Below are positions 8,507 through 17,509 of a DNA stretch of 36,105 bases, in pieces. The stretch's first letter is position 1, and each line of letters opens with the position of its first letter. This DNA is from Planctomycetia bacterium. Its GTDB lineage: Bacteria > Planctomycetota > Phycisphaerae > Phycisphaerales > SM1A02. Below the pieces are notes generated by a model. That model was not told the DNA's origin, made no database searches, and was given only the letters and a program-made list of their open reading frames with translations. The stretch spans positions 1-36,105 of the forward strand of contig SXUJ01000157.1 of assembly GCA_005790565.1 (NCBI GenBank), read 5' to 3'. The position numbers and the translations under genes were made by a program.

Positions 8507-9124
8507 TCACGCTCTGACGAATCCGCTTGGCGGAGTTGCCCGCATTCGCGTAAGGAGTTCCGTGAGACACAGTGGCGTGCAGGCGTTGTCCTTGTGATCG
8601 ACTCCGCAGTCGTGTCGCCTTGCGACATCCGATCCAAATCCGTGGACATGTCCATGAAGGTGCATCGCGCCCGTTGGCCTGCCCTGCCATTGTTCGAGTG
8701 GATAATGAAAGAGCACTACGCGTTCTTCGATGCCTTGGATGCCCTTCACAGAGACGATCTCGCCCACTGACTCAAACATCGCGTCGAACATGTCCTCGCC
8801 CCTTGGATCGTGATTGCCTTGAATCAAGTGCACGCGTTCGCAGTGGATTCGATCTCGATACTGTTGCGCGCGCTTGAAGTCCTCGCGTTCCCACCTGCGT
8901 CCGGTGCCCTTCACCATGAAGTCACCGAGGTGAATCAGAATGTCCTGCGCATCCACGCGGGCGTTGATGCCGTCAATCAATGCGTCGTCCATTGCTTCCA
9001 CACTCGCATACTGGCGTCCATACCATTGCATTGCATCGGTATGACCAAAGTGCGAGTCCGCCGTCACGAAGATCTGCCGCTCTGTGTTGGCGAGGACTTT
9101 GGCGAGAGGTTTGGTGGAAGCCAT
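8507..9124 (-). CDS. Small metallophosphoesterase (COG4186-like)
   Basis: This 205-residue protein has the calcineurin-like motifs in order: DSHFGH, GDFM, GNHD, FHYPLEQW and HGHVHG. The length and the motif spelling resemble the short predicted phosphoesterases of COG4186, whose substrate is unknown. I chose ATG 9124 (MASTKPLAK); an ATG at 9142 adds six residues and is also possible. It ends 13 bases from the lpd stop (convergent), and its start is 36 bases from the divergent fucosidase start. Confidence 0.82.
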   Translation of the reverse strand: MASTKPLAKVLANTERQIFVTADSHFGHTDAMQWYGRQYASVEAMDDALIDGINARVDAQDILIHLGDFMVKGTGRRWEREDFKRAQQYRDRIHCERVHLIQGNHDPRGEDMFDAMFESVGEIVSVKGIQGIEERVVLFHYPLEQWQGRPTGAMHLHGHVHGFGSDVARRHDCGVDHKDNACTPLCLTELLTRMRATPPSGFVRA

Positions 9125-9160
9125 ACGCGAAGAATAGTCCATGCCCTGTAGCATTCGCGC

Positions 9161-11269
9161 ATGCACCTTCGAGCCATCGCTGCGGCACTCGTCTGTTCAC
9201 CATCGATCTTCGCTCTCCCCCAAGAGGAACTTCCCCGCCACGCCGGCACGAATCTTGTGAACGAAACGCCCGCGGAGCACGACGCGCGTATGCAGTGGTT
9301 TCGCGAGGCAAAGTTTGGGATGTTCATCCACTGGGGCGCGTACTCGACTGCGGGCGGCGAGTGGGATGGCAAGCCCGTGCGGGGCGCGGGCGAGTGGCTC
9401 CTTTCCAATGCGCAAATCACGCCCGAGGCATACGAACCGCTACGCGATCAATTCAACCCTGTGAAGTACGACGCCAAGCGATGGGTGGAAATCGCGAAGG
9501 ACGCGGGCATGAAGTACATCGTGATTACTTCCAAGCACCACGATGGGTTCGGCTTGTGGGACTCGCCAATCAGCGATTGGGATGTTGGCTCGTCACCATT
9601 TGCTCCGCGCGATCCACTCAAGGAACTCGCCGATGCGTGCGCCGCGGCAGACATTCGCCTGTGCTTCTACCACTCGATCATGGATTGGCATCACCCCGAC
9701 TATCTCCCGCGCCGACCATGGGACAAGCGACCAACGGATGCTGCTGTGTACGATCGCTACGAGCAGTACATGAAGTCGCAATTGCGCGAACTCGTGGGCG
9801 GCAAGTACGGCAAGGTTGGGATCCTCTGGTTTGACGGTGAGTGGGAAGGCACTTGGACGCATGAGAAGGGCATGGATCTCTATGACTTCGTCCGCGGACT
9901 AGATGCCGACATCATCGTGAACAATCGCGTCGATACTGGTCGAAGTGGCATGGAAGGCGTCACGCGTGAAGGCAACTATCGCGGCGACTACGGCACGCCT
10001 GAGCAACAAATCCCAGCGACAGGGCTGCCCGACGGCGTCGATTGGGAAACATGCATGACGATGAATGGGACTTGGGGATTCGACAAGAACGACCATGATT
10101 GGAAATCGACGGCAGATCTCATTCACAAGCTCTGTGACATCGCGAGCAAGGGCGGAAACTTCTTACTCAATGTTGGACCAACGGGCGATGGCGAGATTCC
10201 AGCAGCGAGTGCCGAACGACTCGCTGCAATCGGTGCGTGGATGAAGGTCAACAGCAGCGCGATCTATGCGACGCATGCGAATCCGTTTTCTGAAGCACCC
10301 GCATGGGGGCGAGTCACGCGCGGAGTCAATCCGAGCGGTGGCGATCGCCTCTATCTCATGGTGTTCGATTGGCCCAACGATGGGAGGTTGCAGCTCTCCG
10401 GATTGCTGAGTGGGGTTGGAACCGTGCAAGTCCTCGGGCAGAAAACGAAGGAACTCTTCCGCAACACACAAGAGGGCGGCATCACGACCTTCCTGCTTCC
10501 GACAACGCCGATCGATCCAGTCTGTACGGTTGTTTCAGTCGACCTCGAAGGCACGCTCGTCATCGCATCGAGTCCCGTCATATCCGCTGCCGACGACAAC
10601 TTTGTCGACGCGCTGCGGGTGTCGGTTGCCCCAACCTCTGACGAGGGATTGCTCGTCTATCGATACACGACAGACGGAAGCGAGCCAACCCACAAGAGCG
10701 CGCTGGCAAGCGAGCCACTCACCATCCATGCAACGACGACAGTCAGCGCGCGGGGCTTCTATCAGGATCAACCCGTCACGAAGATCGTGAACCGCACCTT
10801 CACGCGACTTACGCTCGCCCCCGCGGTCCAAGCGCTCACGATTGACGCAGGACTCGCGTACACAACCTACTCCCTCGCGGAGACTACGAAAGCGTGCGCG
10901 CAGATTCGAAGTGGCAAGAAAGAATCCGAAGGCGTGGCAGCAACGCCGTCCGTCGCAATCAAACCGCGCGAAGAATTCTTCGGGCTTACCTTCACCGGCT
11001 TCATCGACGCGCCCGAAGATGGTCTCTACCGCTTCTTCGTCGACTCCGATGACGGCAGTAGACTCACAGTACAAGGCACACTCGTCGTCGACAACGATCA
11101 ACTCCATAGCGCCGCAGAAAGGTCTGGCGCGATCGCGCTCGCGAAGGGGCTGCATCCAATAGAGCTCGACATGTTCGAAGCCGCAGGACAAGATCTCCTG
11201 CGCGTGTCGTGGATTACGCCAAGCAACGCAAAGAAAGTCGTTGTCCCAGCCGAGGTGTGGAAGCACTAA
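9161..11269 (+). CDS. Secreted alpha-L-fucosidase, GH29, with PA14 domain
   Basis: GH29 enzymes release alpha-L-fucose by a retaining mechanism. The 702-residue protein starts with a signal peptide (MHLRAIAAALVCSPSIFA). The catalytic barrel runs to about residue 370 and contains FGMFIHWGAYS, SKHHDGFGLWDS and ILWFDGEWEGTW, in which Asp225 is the predicted nucleophile, then GGNFLLNVGPTGDG. About residues 380-470 look like the usual GH29 C-terminal beta domain. Residues near 490-550 (YRYTTDGSEPT) resemble the chitobiase-type C-terminal module, and about 565-702 (GLTFTGFIDAPEDGLYRFF, SDDGSRL) are PA14, a likely sugar-binding module. Export and the two added modules point to action on polymeric glycans outside the cytoplasm. 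The substrate is inferred. Confidence 0.92.
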   Translation: MHLRAIAAALVCSPSIFALPQEELPRHAGTNLVNETPAEHDARMQWFREAKFGMFIHWGAYSTAGGEWDGKPVRGAGEWLLSNAQITPEAYEPLRDQFNPVKYDAKRWVEIAKDAGMKYIVITSKHHDGFGLWDSPISDWDVGSSPFAPRDPLKELADACAAADIRLCFYHSIMDWHHPDYLPRRPWDKRPTDAAVYDRYEQYMKSQLRELVGGKYGKVGILWFDGEWEGTWTHEKGMDLYDFVRGLDADIIVNNRVDTGRSGMEGVTREGNYRGDYGTPEQQIPATGLPDGVDWETCMTMNGTWGFDKNDHDWKSTADLIHKLCDIASKGGNFLLNVGPTGDGEIPAASAERLAAIGAWMKVNSSAIYATHANPFSEAPAWGRVTRGVNPSGGDRLYLMVFDWPNDGRLQLSGLLSGVGTVQVLGQKTKELFRNTQEGGITTFLLPTTPIDPVCTVVSVDLEGTLVIASSPVISAADDNFVDALRVSVAPTSDEGLLVYRYTTDGSEPTHKSALASEPLTIHATTTVSARGFYQDQPVTKIVNRTFTRLTLAPAVQALTIDAGLAYTTYSLAETTKACAQIRSGKKESEGVAATPSVAIKPREEFFGLTFTGFIDAPEDGLYRFFVDSDDGSRLTVQGTLVVDNDQLHSAAERSGAIALAKGLHPIELDMFEAAGQDLLRVSWITPSNAKKVVVPAEVWKH

Positions 11270-11679
11270 GTCCGCGCACAGAGTCGCTGCCCCTGAACGA
11301 AGGCCCTTCGAGCACCACTCCGCGCCTCGTCACTGGCTCCCCAATTCGCGCGTGCAGATCCCACCTGCTCCCTTTCACGCCGCTTCATCCCAACTCCTGG
11401 AACGAGGGTCCAATCCACTTCGATCGCCGTATCACCACTCTGTTGAAACTGAAATCCTCGAACGGAGCCGAACAAAGCGCACACCGAGGAACAAGCGCAA
11501 CGCCAACCTCAACGACGACTACGACACAAATCTGCAATCGCGTGTAACTTCAAGTGCGACTGATTCACGACCAGAATGGCGGCAATGAGGCTGTAATCGC
11601 TTCGATCCACCCCTTGTGAACAGCATCACGAAGAGTCGAACCGCCACTGCATACCCCGTGTCCGCCTCGAAGCCGCGAA
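11270..11679. other. 410-bp gap between convergent genes, nothing recognised
   Basis: The stretch lies between the fucosidase stop and the end of the large heme-protein gene. Short ORFs on both strands look non-coding in composition. No T-run hairpin, tRNA or known RNA was found. Two spots (around 11360 and 11408) loosely resemble tRNA T-arms, but no matching acceptor stem exists. Confidence 0.4.
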
Positions 11680-14600
11680 TCAACTCGCTTGCAAGAGATA
11701 CGCGCACAGATCGCGCACCTCTTGTGCATTGAGCCGATCGATGAAACCCGGCATCATCGGCGAGAGCTTCGATCGTCGTTGCGACTTGATCTGCGACTTG
11801 AGCACTTCAACGCGCGCGTCTGGCGCGAGCAGATTCTCGACAATCAGATATCGAGTGTCGTTGTCATCAACAATTCGACCCACGATCGCTGAGCCGTCGA
11901 GAAGTTCAAACGCTTCGAACTCGTACTGATCACTCAAGACCTTCGAGGGTTCCACGATTGCTTCTGCAAGTTCGCGCGCGCCAAACCGCAGGGCGACATT
12001 CGTGAGATCGGGTCCACCCATGTGAAGCGCCGTGAGCGCACCGCTGCGATGGCAATCGATACAACTTGCGGCGGCGAACATCATCGCGCCATTCACGACA
12101 TTCCCTCTCGCCGAATCAAGAGCGAGTTGCTCGACTTCGTCGGTGGTCCAGCTTCGCCCGGGTCCAATCGGCTGCGGACGGTCGGCGAGGTCCGCGCCGT
12201 CATCGCTCGCGAGTTGCTCAAATCGACCGCGCTTCGACTCTGGCACATTGACCAGTGCGTCCTTCAATATCTGCTTGAGAGATCCCTGATACGAGTTTCC
12301 TCCGGCCGTTCGGCGCGCGCGTGCCAACCAGAGTGCATATCGATCGCGGAGTCCGTCCGTCCAGCCATTCTTCGCCTCACGCAACATCATCGCAGCCGCG
12401 AACTGTTGCCTCTCACCTCGTTGTGCGTGCATTCGTTCGACGGCTGGACCATACCCCTCACTGCGCGCCAACATTGCGGCATCGTGCGCGTCACGGACGA
12501 CATCCTTCGCTTCGAGCATCGATACAAGCTTTGGAACCACCGAGCTTGCGCCAAGACGCACAAGCAGTGCTCCGACCTCTCGGTCGTAGAGTTCGTCGCC
12601 AGACGGAAGTCGCGCTTCGAGTCGCTCAATGGTCGCGATGCGGGCGAGCGGGGATAGTTCGTGCCCTCGCGCAAGCGTAATGCCGAGAATGCGCGCGGCA
12701 CTCCGCGCGTGATCTTTCGACAGTGAACCGCTGTCGAGTTCCGCAATCCGCGCTTGCACCGCAGCCGCGTCGCTTGGTGAAGTGCGGGCGAGTGCGAGCA
12801 ATGACGCGATCGCCGTCTCATGATCACTCTCGCTCAACGCCCGCGGGCTCCACGATGGCGGATCTTGGTGCTCGAGTGCAACTCGCGCCGCATTTCGGAG
12901 CAAACGATCTTGGTGACCAAGTCCGTGCCAAACCCTCTCGAACTGGTCGGCCGTGAGTGCGGGGTGCTGCAGCGCCTCCAACTCGCGGCGCATGGCGCGA
13001 AGTCCTTCTACATCGGGCATCTCAACCATTTCCGACTGCGGAGCGCGCTCGCGTTCCTGCACGCGATAGATCGCACTCGCGGCACCACGACCTCCGACGG
13101 CGAAGTAGAAGCCACCATCTCCGTCGCGCGCCACGCACGCGTCAGTCAACGGAAGTGGTTTGCCCGAGAGAAACTCGGTTCGCGTCGCAGAGAATCCAGA
13201 GCCGGATGGTTCAAGGAAGAGTGCGTGAATGGTGCCGTACGTCCAATCGAGAGCGAGTACCGCGTGCTTCCATTTCCGATCAGAAAAACACTCTGCGCAG
13301 TTCAGCATTCCGGTTGGTGAACCAGGGCCAATGTCGAGAACCGCCGGATTGGTGTCGGGGTACCACGACGGAAACTTCCCTGAACCACTGCGCCACCCAA
13401 AGTCGGCGCCACTCGCGAGGTGCAAGATTCGCGTGGGGCGGTACCACGGCGTTCCCATTTCCCACTCCATGTCGGAGTCGAAAGTCAACACTTCGCCATC
13501 GATGAATGCGATGTCATACGCATTTCGCATCCCGATGGAAAGCAATTCGAACTGCTTCGCATCAAGGTCGGTTCGAACAAGCCATCCGCCTGGCGCGAGC
13601 AATCCGACAGCGTGACCACCCGGATCCCACATGCGCGTCAATACATGGTCTTCCTGCCACACCCGCGGTACACGCGAGGTTGCGCAATCGGGCGGCGGAA
13701 GATGGTTCCCGCCAATGGCGTAGAGCATGCCATCGGGAGCAATCGCGATGCCATGTGGTCCGTGTTCGCCGCCGGTTTCCGGGTAGCCGCGCAGGAGTTC
13801 CACGGATTCAAACTCTCCATTCGAATCGCTATCGCGAAGGCGGTAGAGACCACTCGGCACCGTTCCGGTCGAGTTCACATTCACATAGAGATGTCGTTCC
13901 TCGCCGCGTTCTAGGTAGGCAAGCCCCTGCGCATCACCGATCGGAAGTTCGATCGGCGTCACGCTCGCAGGAGCTCCCGTTGAGGAGGGAACGATGCGAA
14001 GCAACTTGCCGTGTTGCGGGCTCGCGACAAGAGAACCGTCTGGCAACGACTCAAGCGCGACGATTGAACCGAGTGATCGCGTGATCTGCGTCACAAGTTC
14101 AACAGTAAATCCTTCGGGAACGACGATCGATGACTGCACCGCGTGCGCGTCGAATGACGCAAGCGCGCCCCAAGGTGCGACGCCGTATGGTCCGATGACT
14201 CGTACTGGTGCGCGTGCTTCGCCTTGCACCGTCCCCCAACTCCCATCACTCACGACCTGCGTCTCGCGTCCGAGCGCATCGCGAATCATGAGATCGACGA
14301 GCACGGCCGCGACACCACCCTCGTTGTGCGCGCGAACTTCGATCGTGTGCGACCCGCGCCCAAGTTGCGCCGCCACGCTTGCTTCGACTGGCGCCGCCCA
14401 GTCGTTCGTTTCCGAAACCAGCGTCCCGTCAATCAACACTTCTGCCGAGTTGTCGACGCTGACGACGAGCGTGGCCACTTCCGCGGCCTCTGCAAGCGTG
14501 AACTCTCGAACAAAGGTCGCGTCGATGGCGTTCGCCTCGTGTGTCCAGATCCACTGCGGCCGCTGCGGCGCCGCGCGAATTGGGGCCACGCGCGTTTGCG

Positions 14601-14739
14601 TGACGAGCACAGGAGGCGGCGCGTCGAGCACAGTCTCGCCGTGCTTCAATACTGTCGAGACCGCAACAACACTGAGGAGCAACGTGCCGCATCCGACGAG
14701 GATCACCGCCAAGGGGAGCCGTGACTGCACTTCCCTCAT
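11680..14739 (-). CDS. PVC-type membrane-bound dehydrogenase with C-terminal heme domain
   Basis: This is a 1019-residue protein of the Pirellula/Verrucomicrobium-type dehydrogenase family. An N-terminal membrane anchor (LPLAVILVGCGTLLLSVVAVS) is followed by a jelly-roll domain at about 60-190 (WIWTHEANAIDATFVREFTL). A beta-propeller at about 205-590 contains PHGIAIAPDGMLYAIGGNH and GMRNAYDIAF. HEAT-like helices occupy about 600-860. A cytochrome c domain carries Cys893, Cys896 and His897 (CIDCH), then MGGPDLT and PMMPGF with candidate Met ligands. Such proteins are thought to oxidise sugars in the periplasm; the substrate is not shown. I chose ATG 14739 because it overlaps the DUF1080 stop (ATGA), so the two genes are coupled. 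Confidence 0.88.
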   Translation of the reverse strand: MREVQSRLPLAVILVGCGTLLLSVVAVSTVLKHGETVLDAPPPVLVTQTRVAPIRAAPQRPQWIWTHEANAIDATFVREFTLAEAAEVATLVVSVDNSAEVLIDGTLVSETNDWAAPVEASVAAQLGRGSHTIEVRAHNEGGVAAVLVDLMIRDALGRETQVVSDGSWGTVQGEARAPVRVIGPYGVAPWGALASFDAHAVQSSIVVPEGFTVELVTQITRSLGSIVALESLPDGSLVASPQHGKLLRIVPSSTGAPASVTPIELPIGDAQGLAYLERGEERHLYVNVNSTGTVPSGLYRLRDSDSNGEFESVELLRGYPETGGEHGPHGIAIAPDGMLYAIGGNHLPPPDCATSRVPRVWQEDHVLTRMWDPGGHAVGLLAPGGWLVRTDLDAKQFELLSIGMRNAYDIAFIDGEVLTFDSDMEWEMGTPWYRPTRILHLASGADFGWRSGSGKFPSWYPDTNPAVLDIGPGSPTGMLNCAECFSDRKWKHAVLALDWTYGTIHALFLEPSGSGFSATRTEFLSGKPLPLTDACVARDGDGGFYFAVGGRGAASAIYRVQERERAPQSEMVEMPDVEGLRAMRRELEALQHPALTADQFERVWHGLGHQDRLLRNAARVALEHQDPPSWSPRALSESDHETAIASLLALARTSPSDAAAVQARIAELDSGSLSKDHARSAARILGITLARGHELSPLARIATIERLEARLPSGDELYDREVGALLVRLGASSVVPKLVSMLEAKDVVRDAHDAAMLARSEGYGPAVERMHAQRGERQQFAAAMMLREAKNGWTDGLRDRYALWLARARRTAGGNSYQGSLKQILKDALVNVPESKRGRFEQLASDDGADLADRPQPIGPGRSWTTDEVEQLALDSARGNVVNGAMMFAAASCIDCHRSGALTALHMGGPDLTNVALRFGARELAEAIVEPSKVLSDQYEFEAFELLDGSAIVGRIVDDNDTRYLIVENLLAPDARVEVLKSQIKSQRRSKLSPMMPGFIDRLNAQEVRDLCAYLLQAS

Positions 14740-15434
14740 CGACCGCCCCACGCTGACTCATTGTCCGCGTCCACCTTGGTGATGCGTAGGTTTCGATACT
14801 CGACGAGCATCGGTTCACCGACATGCAACTGCACGCCGATACGACCGCTCTTGCGAACGGCGACATCTTCTTCCACTCTGGTCATGAGCACGCCATTGAG
14901 ATCGTGCGTCACGAGGCCATTGATCGCGATGATGCGATACGCATTCCAATCCTCGCGCTTGATCGCGTTGTCCATGGTTGCTGCGTCAGCAAATCGTTCG
15001 GCGGTCCGGGCACCATTGCTGTAGTGCACCGACTCGCCCCGCTCATTGATCAACCCACGCCCACCATCGCCACCTTCATAGACTCGCGCGGTGTAACTGT
15101 GCGCAGCGTCAAAGTCCGCTTGGAACCCGCGCGGCTCACCGTTCACTTGCGGCTCGGAACGATATTGAATGCCTGAGTTCCCACCCGCGATACGAACTTC
15201 ACACAGCAATTCGAAATCGGAGTACTCGCCCGGAAACCACAAGTACTGATTCTTCGTGATCGGGTTCTCGGCAGTTGTTCGCCCGATCAAGGTTCCCGCA
15301 TCAACCGACCAGTACTTCGCGTCGTACTCACATCCCACGAGACCGTTCTCGAGAAGTGAAACCGGCGGCTTGGGTGCCGCATCGCACGCAGTGAAAATGG
15401 TCACCGCAACAAACGCGAAGATCGAGGCACGCAT
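14736..15434 (-). CDS. DUF1080 (3-keto-disaccharide hydrolase-like) lipoprotein
   Basis: This 232-residue protein begins with a signal peptide and lipobox (MRASIFAFVAVTIFTAC, Cys17), so it is predicted to be lipid-anchored. The concanavalin-like fold of DUF1080 is indicated by LWFPGEYSDFELLCEVRI, GNSGIQYRSE, REDWNAYRIIAINGLVTHDLNG and RIGVQLHVGEPMLVEYRNLRI. Characterised members hydrolyse 3-keto-glycosides. It overlaps by 4 bases the downstream PVC-type putative dehydrogenase, which fits a two-step scheme of oxidation at C3 and then cleavage; that scheme is inference. An upstream in-frame start at 15458 is less likely than the ATG opening the signal peptide. Confidence 0.88.
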   Translation of the reverse strand: MRASIFAFVAVTIFTACDAAPKPPVSLLENGLVGCEYDAKYWSVDAGTLIGRTTAENPITKNQYLWFPGEYSDFELLCEVRIAGGNSGIQYRSEPQVNGEPRGFQADFDAAHSYTARVYEGGDGGRGLINERGESVHYSNGARTAERFADAATMDNAIKREDWNAYRIIAINGLVTHDLNGVLMTRVEEDVAVRKSGRIGVQLHVGEPMLVEYRNLRITKVDADNESAWGGR

Positions 15435-15528
15435 CAATCGGTCGGTTGGGCGGATCATCTACGCAGCCTGACCTCGATTGCTCCAATATTCAAGGCGCAC
15501 TTGCTTCCTCTGGGTTACAGTCGCATCG

Positions 15529-16425
15529 ATGCGCATGACGACTGCCGTGGCCGACTCCTTTCTCTTGACTGCAGCAGCGATTTGGGGAGCAGGATTCGTG
15601 TTCCAGGTGCTCGGCGCAGATCATGTCGGTCCATTTGGGTTCACGGGTCTTCGATTCACAATCGGGACCATCCTGTTGTTGCCGCTGCTGTTTGTGATTC
15701 CGTGGCCAGAAGAGGATACGAAACAGGTGCAGCGGACCACCATCCGAGGTGGCTTGATTGTGGGAATCGCGATGGCCGCTGGTGCGCTCTTTCAGCAAGC
15801 GGGGCTTGGGTTCACTACAGCCTCCAACGGCGCATTCATCACGAGCCTCTATGTCGTCTTCGTGCCATTGCTCGGATTGTTCATCGGGCACCACTTGCGT
15901 TGGCCGGTCTGGACTGGTGTCGCACTTGCGGCGGTTGGGCTTGGGCTGCTGGGCATCACGCGGCAGTTCGAAGTCAATCCGGGGGATGGGCTCGTTCTTG
16001 TTTCCGCTGTCATCTGGGCAATTCAAGTCATTCTCGTCGGTCGCTACTCGTCACGAGTGGAAGCGATTCGTTTCTCCATCATCCAGCTTGGAGTGACTGG
16101 AATCGTCTCGTTGATCTTCGCCGCCTTCTTCGGTCAGCTTGAATGGGAATCCATCCTGCTTGCGAAGTGGTCGATCCTGCTCGGCGCCGCGTTTCCGGTC
16201 GCTGTCGCTTTCACCCTTCAAGTGCTCGCGCAAAAGCGAGCTCCCCCCGCGCATGCCGCGCTCATCATGTCACTCGAAAGTGTGTTCGGTATGGCGTGCG
16301 GCATCATCTTTCTGAGTGAGCGACCGGAGTTGCAGCAATATGCCGGTGCCGCGCTCATGCTCACGGGCGTGATGCTGAGTCAGTTGGTGCCACGGGAGTC
16401 GGCGCCAACCGCGCCTCAAGGATAA
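15529..16425 (+). CDS. DMT superfamily transporter (EamA)
   Basis: This 298-residue integral membrane protein has about ten hydrophobic segments arranged as two EamA halves. The first half opens with DSFLLTAAAIWGAGFVFQVLG and the second with GDGLVLVSAVIWAIQVILVGRYS; the conserved end of the second half reads APPAHAALIMSLESVFGMACGIIFLSE. Members export amino acids, metabolites or nucleotide sugars; the substrate here is unknown. The start at 15529 (MRMTTAVADS) is chosen over 15478 because the longer version places polar residues before the first helix. It is divergent from the DUF1080 gene. Its last 65 bases overlap the 3' end of the opposite-strand gene. Confidence 0.88.
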   Translation: MRMTTAVADSFLLTAAAIWGAGFVFQVLGADHVGPFGFTGLRFTIGTILLLPLLFVIPWPEEDTKQVQRTTIRGGLIVGIAMAAGALFQQAGLGFTTASNGAFITSLYVVFVPLLGLFIGHHLRWPVWTGVALAAVGLGLLGITRQFEVNPGDGLVLVSAVIWAIQVILVGRYSSRVEAIRFSIIQLGVTGIVSLIFAAFFGQLEWESILLAKWSILLGAAFPVAVAFTLQVLAQKRAPPAHAALIMSLESVFGMACGIIFLSERPELQQYAGAALMLTGVMLSQLVPRESAPTAPQG

Positions 16426-17284
16426 CCGTGCCATTCGATGTTTCGACGACCGACTGCGCGGTGCCAGCGCCAAGTTCGACTTGTGCAACGGTTTCACCAA
16501 GGCGCGGTGTTCGCATGCGCTTGCCTGTGTCGCGAAGCACGATGCCCCCCGCCGTTGTGCGAAGCGTTGCGACGCCGTCATAGGCGGCGCTGACCGAAAC
16601 AGTCACTGGGCCATTTGTGGTTTCGATTTTGAACTCCGCATCGGCGGCATCTGCGTAACGCAGGGAAACCGGCGCATGCTTGGATGCGATGTGTACATCC
16701 CGCATCGCCTCGAAAACATCAATCGTGCCATTCTCCGATTGCACATCAATCACGCCGGTACACCCGCGAAGCAACACGCTCCCGTTGGCGCCGCGAAGTC
16801 GCAGCTTTCCCGCCACGCCCGTGGCCTTCATCGCGCCATTCCTCGCACGAATCGAGGTGTCAGCGGCCGCGAAAGTTCGAACCGTCACATCCACGCGCTC
16901 GCCGGGACGCATGCCGTCAACCAGAATCGGTTCCACGAGAATCAATCCGTCGGCGGTGCGCGCAGCGTAAAGGCGAAGGGTCGCGCACCGCTTTGCCAGT
17001 TCAGCCGCATCGCGGCCGACGAGGCGAAAGACTGCCTGCACATTGGTACAGGTCAGCGATGGGTCCACTTCAACGGTGACATCGCCAGCATCACAACCAA
17101 TCACGAGCCTCTCGGCCTCGCTGTCGCTGCGTTGCTCAATGTCTGCGCTGCGCGACTCGGTCGCAATCGGCGGGTCGTCTGCACGCAGTTGCTTCGTGCA
17201 CATCAATCCGAGCGCGCACACGAACAGGCGAATCACTGCCCACGATGGAGAAACGGATATCGGTCGAAAGCGGATTCCTCGCAT
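16361..17284 (-). CDS. Exported DUF4097-like beta-repeat protein
   Basis: This 307-residue protein starts MRGIRFRPISVSPSWAV and has a signal peptide ending near LRAD. The body is built of short repeated strands with alternating N-G and D-V-x-I patterns: DTSIRARNGAMKATGV, KLRLRGANGSVLLRGC, DVQSENGTIDVFEA, FKIETTNGPVTVSVS, VVETSNGTVILEA. This is the look of DUF4097/putative-adhesin beta-helix proteins. Their function is mostly unknown; an envelope location is inferred from the signal. The reading frame extends upstream to 17548, but that part looks non-coding. The 3' end overlaps the DMT transporter tail-to-tail. Confidence 0.75.
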   Translation of the reverse strand: MRGIRFRPISVSPSWAVIRLFVCALGLMCTKQLRADDPPIATESRSADIEQRSDSEAERLVIGCDAGDVTVEVDPSLTCTNVQAVFRLVGRDAAELAKRCATLRLYAARTADGLILVEPILVDGMRPGERVDVTVRTFAAADTSIRARNGAMKATGVAGKLRLRGANGSVLLRGCTGVIDVQSENGTIDVFEAMRDVHIASKHAPVSLRYADAADAEFKIETTNGPVTVSVSAAYDGVATLRTTAGGIVLRDTGKRMRTPRLGETVAQVELGAGTAQSVVETSNGTVILEARLAPTPVAPTDSASRP

Positions 17285-17390
17285 GTGTGTGTAGAGCATG
17301 GGTTTGAGCGAGCAGTTCCGCAACCCCCTTTCGTTATTGGCTACACATTTCTTGCGCTGTTCGAAGCCGAGGCTGGCTGCCGAAACAACC

Positions 17391-17442
17391 GTTGTCGCAG
17401 CGTGATGCGTGTCACGCGGACAACAACCGGGAGGATCCCGGT
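17391..17442. promoter_or_regulatory. Two stacked inverted repeats before the B12-fold gene
   Basis: GTTGTC (17391-17396) and GCGTGA (17400-17405) pair with TCACGC (17412-17417) and GACAAC (17419-17424). The result is a 12-bp stem with a small internal loop. Directly after it, ACCGGGA (17426-17432) pairs with TCCCGGT (17436-17442). They lie in the 225-base divergent region and would be in the leader of the gene at 17510, or act as operator sites for both genes. They do not match the cobalamin riboswitch core. Confidence 0.45.
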
Positions 17443-17509
17443 CCTCGAAAGCAGCCAAGGCGCACTCTGGATGGTGCCTAAGGCCTCTGGCTCTAAGCCC
17501 CTCACTCTC

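Noticed and set aside
7003-8655. 550-codon minus-strand ORF opposite lpdA
   Set aside because: It is a shadow of a clearly recognised enzyme gene and has no motifs of its own.
11330-11470. tRNA-like T-arm fragments (around 11360 and 11408)
   Set aside because: No acceptor stem, D-arm or anticodon arm can be paired around them; the T-loop consensus is broken.
16481-17509. N-terminal extension of the B12-fold frame
   Set aside because: It lies antisense to the DUF4097-like gene and has shadow composition.
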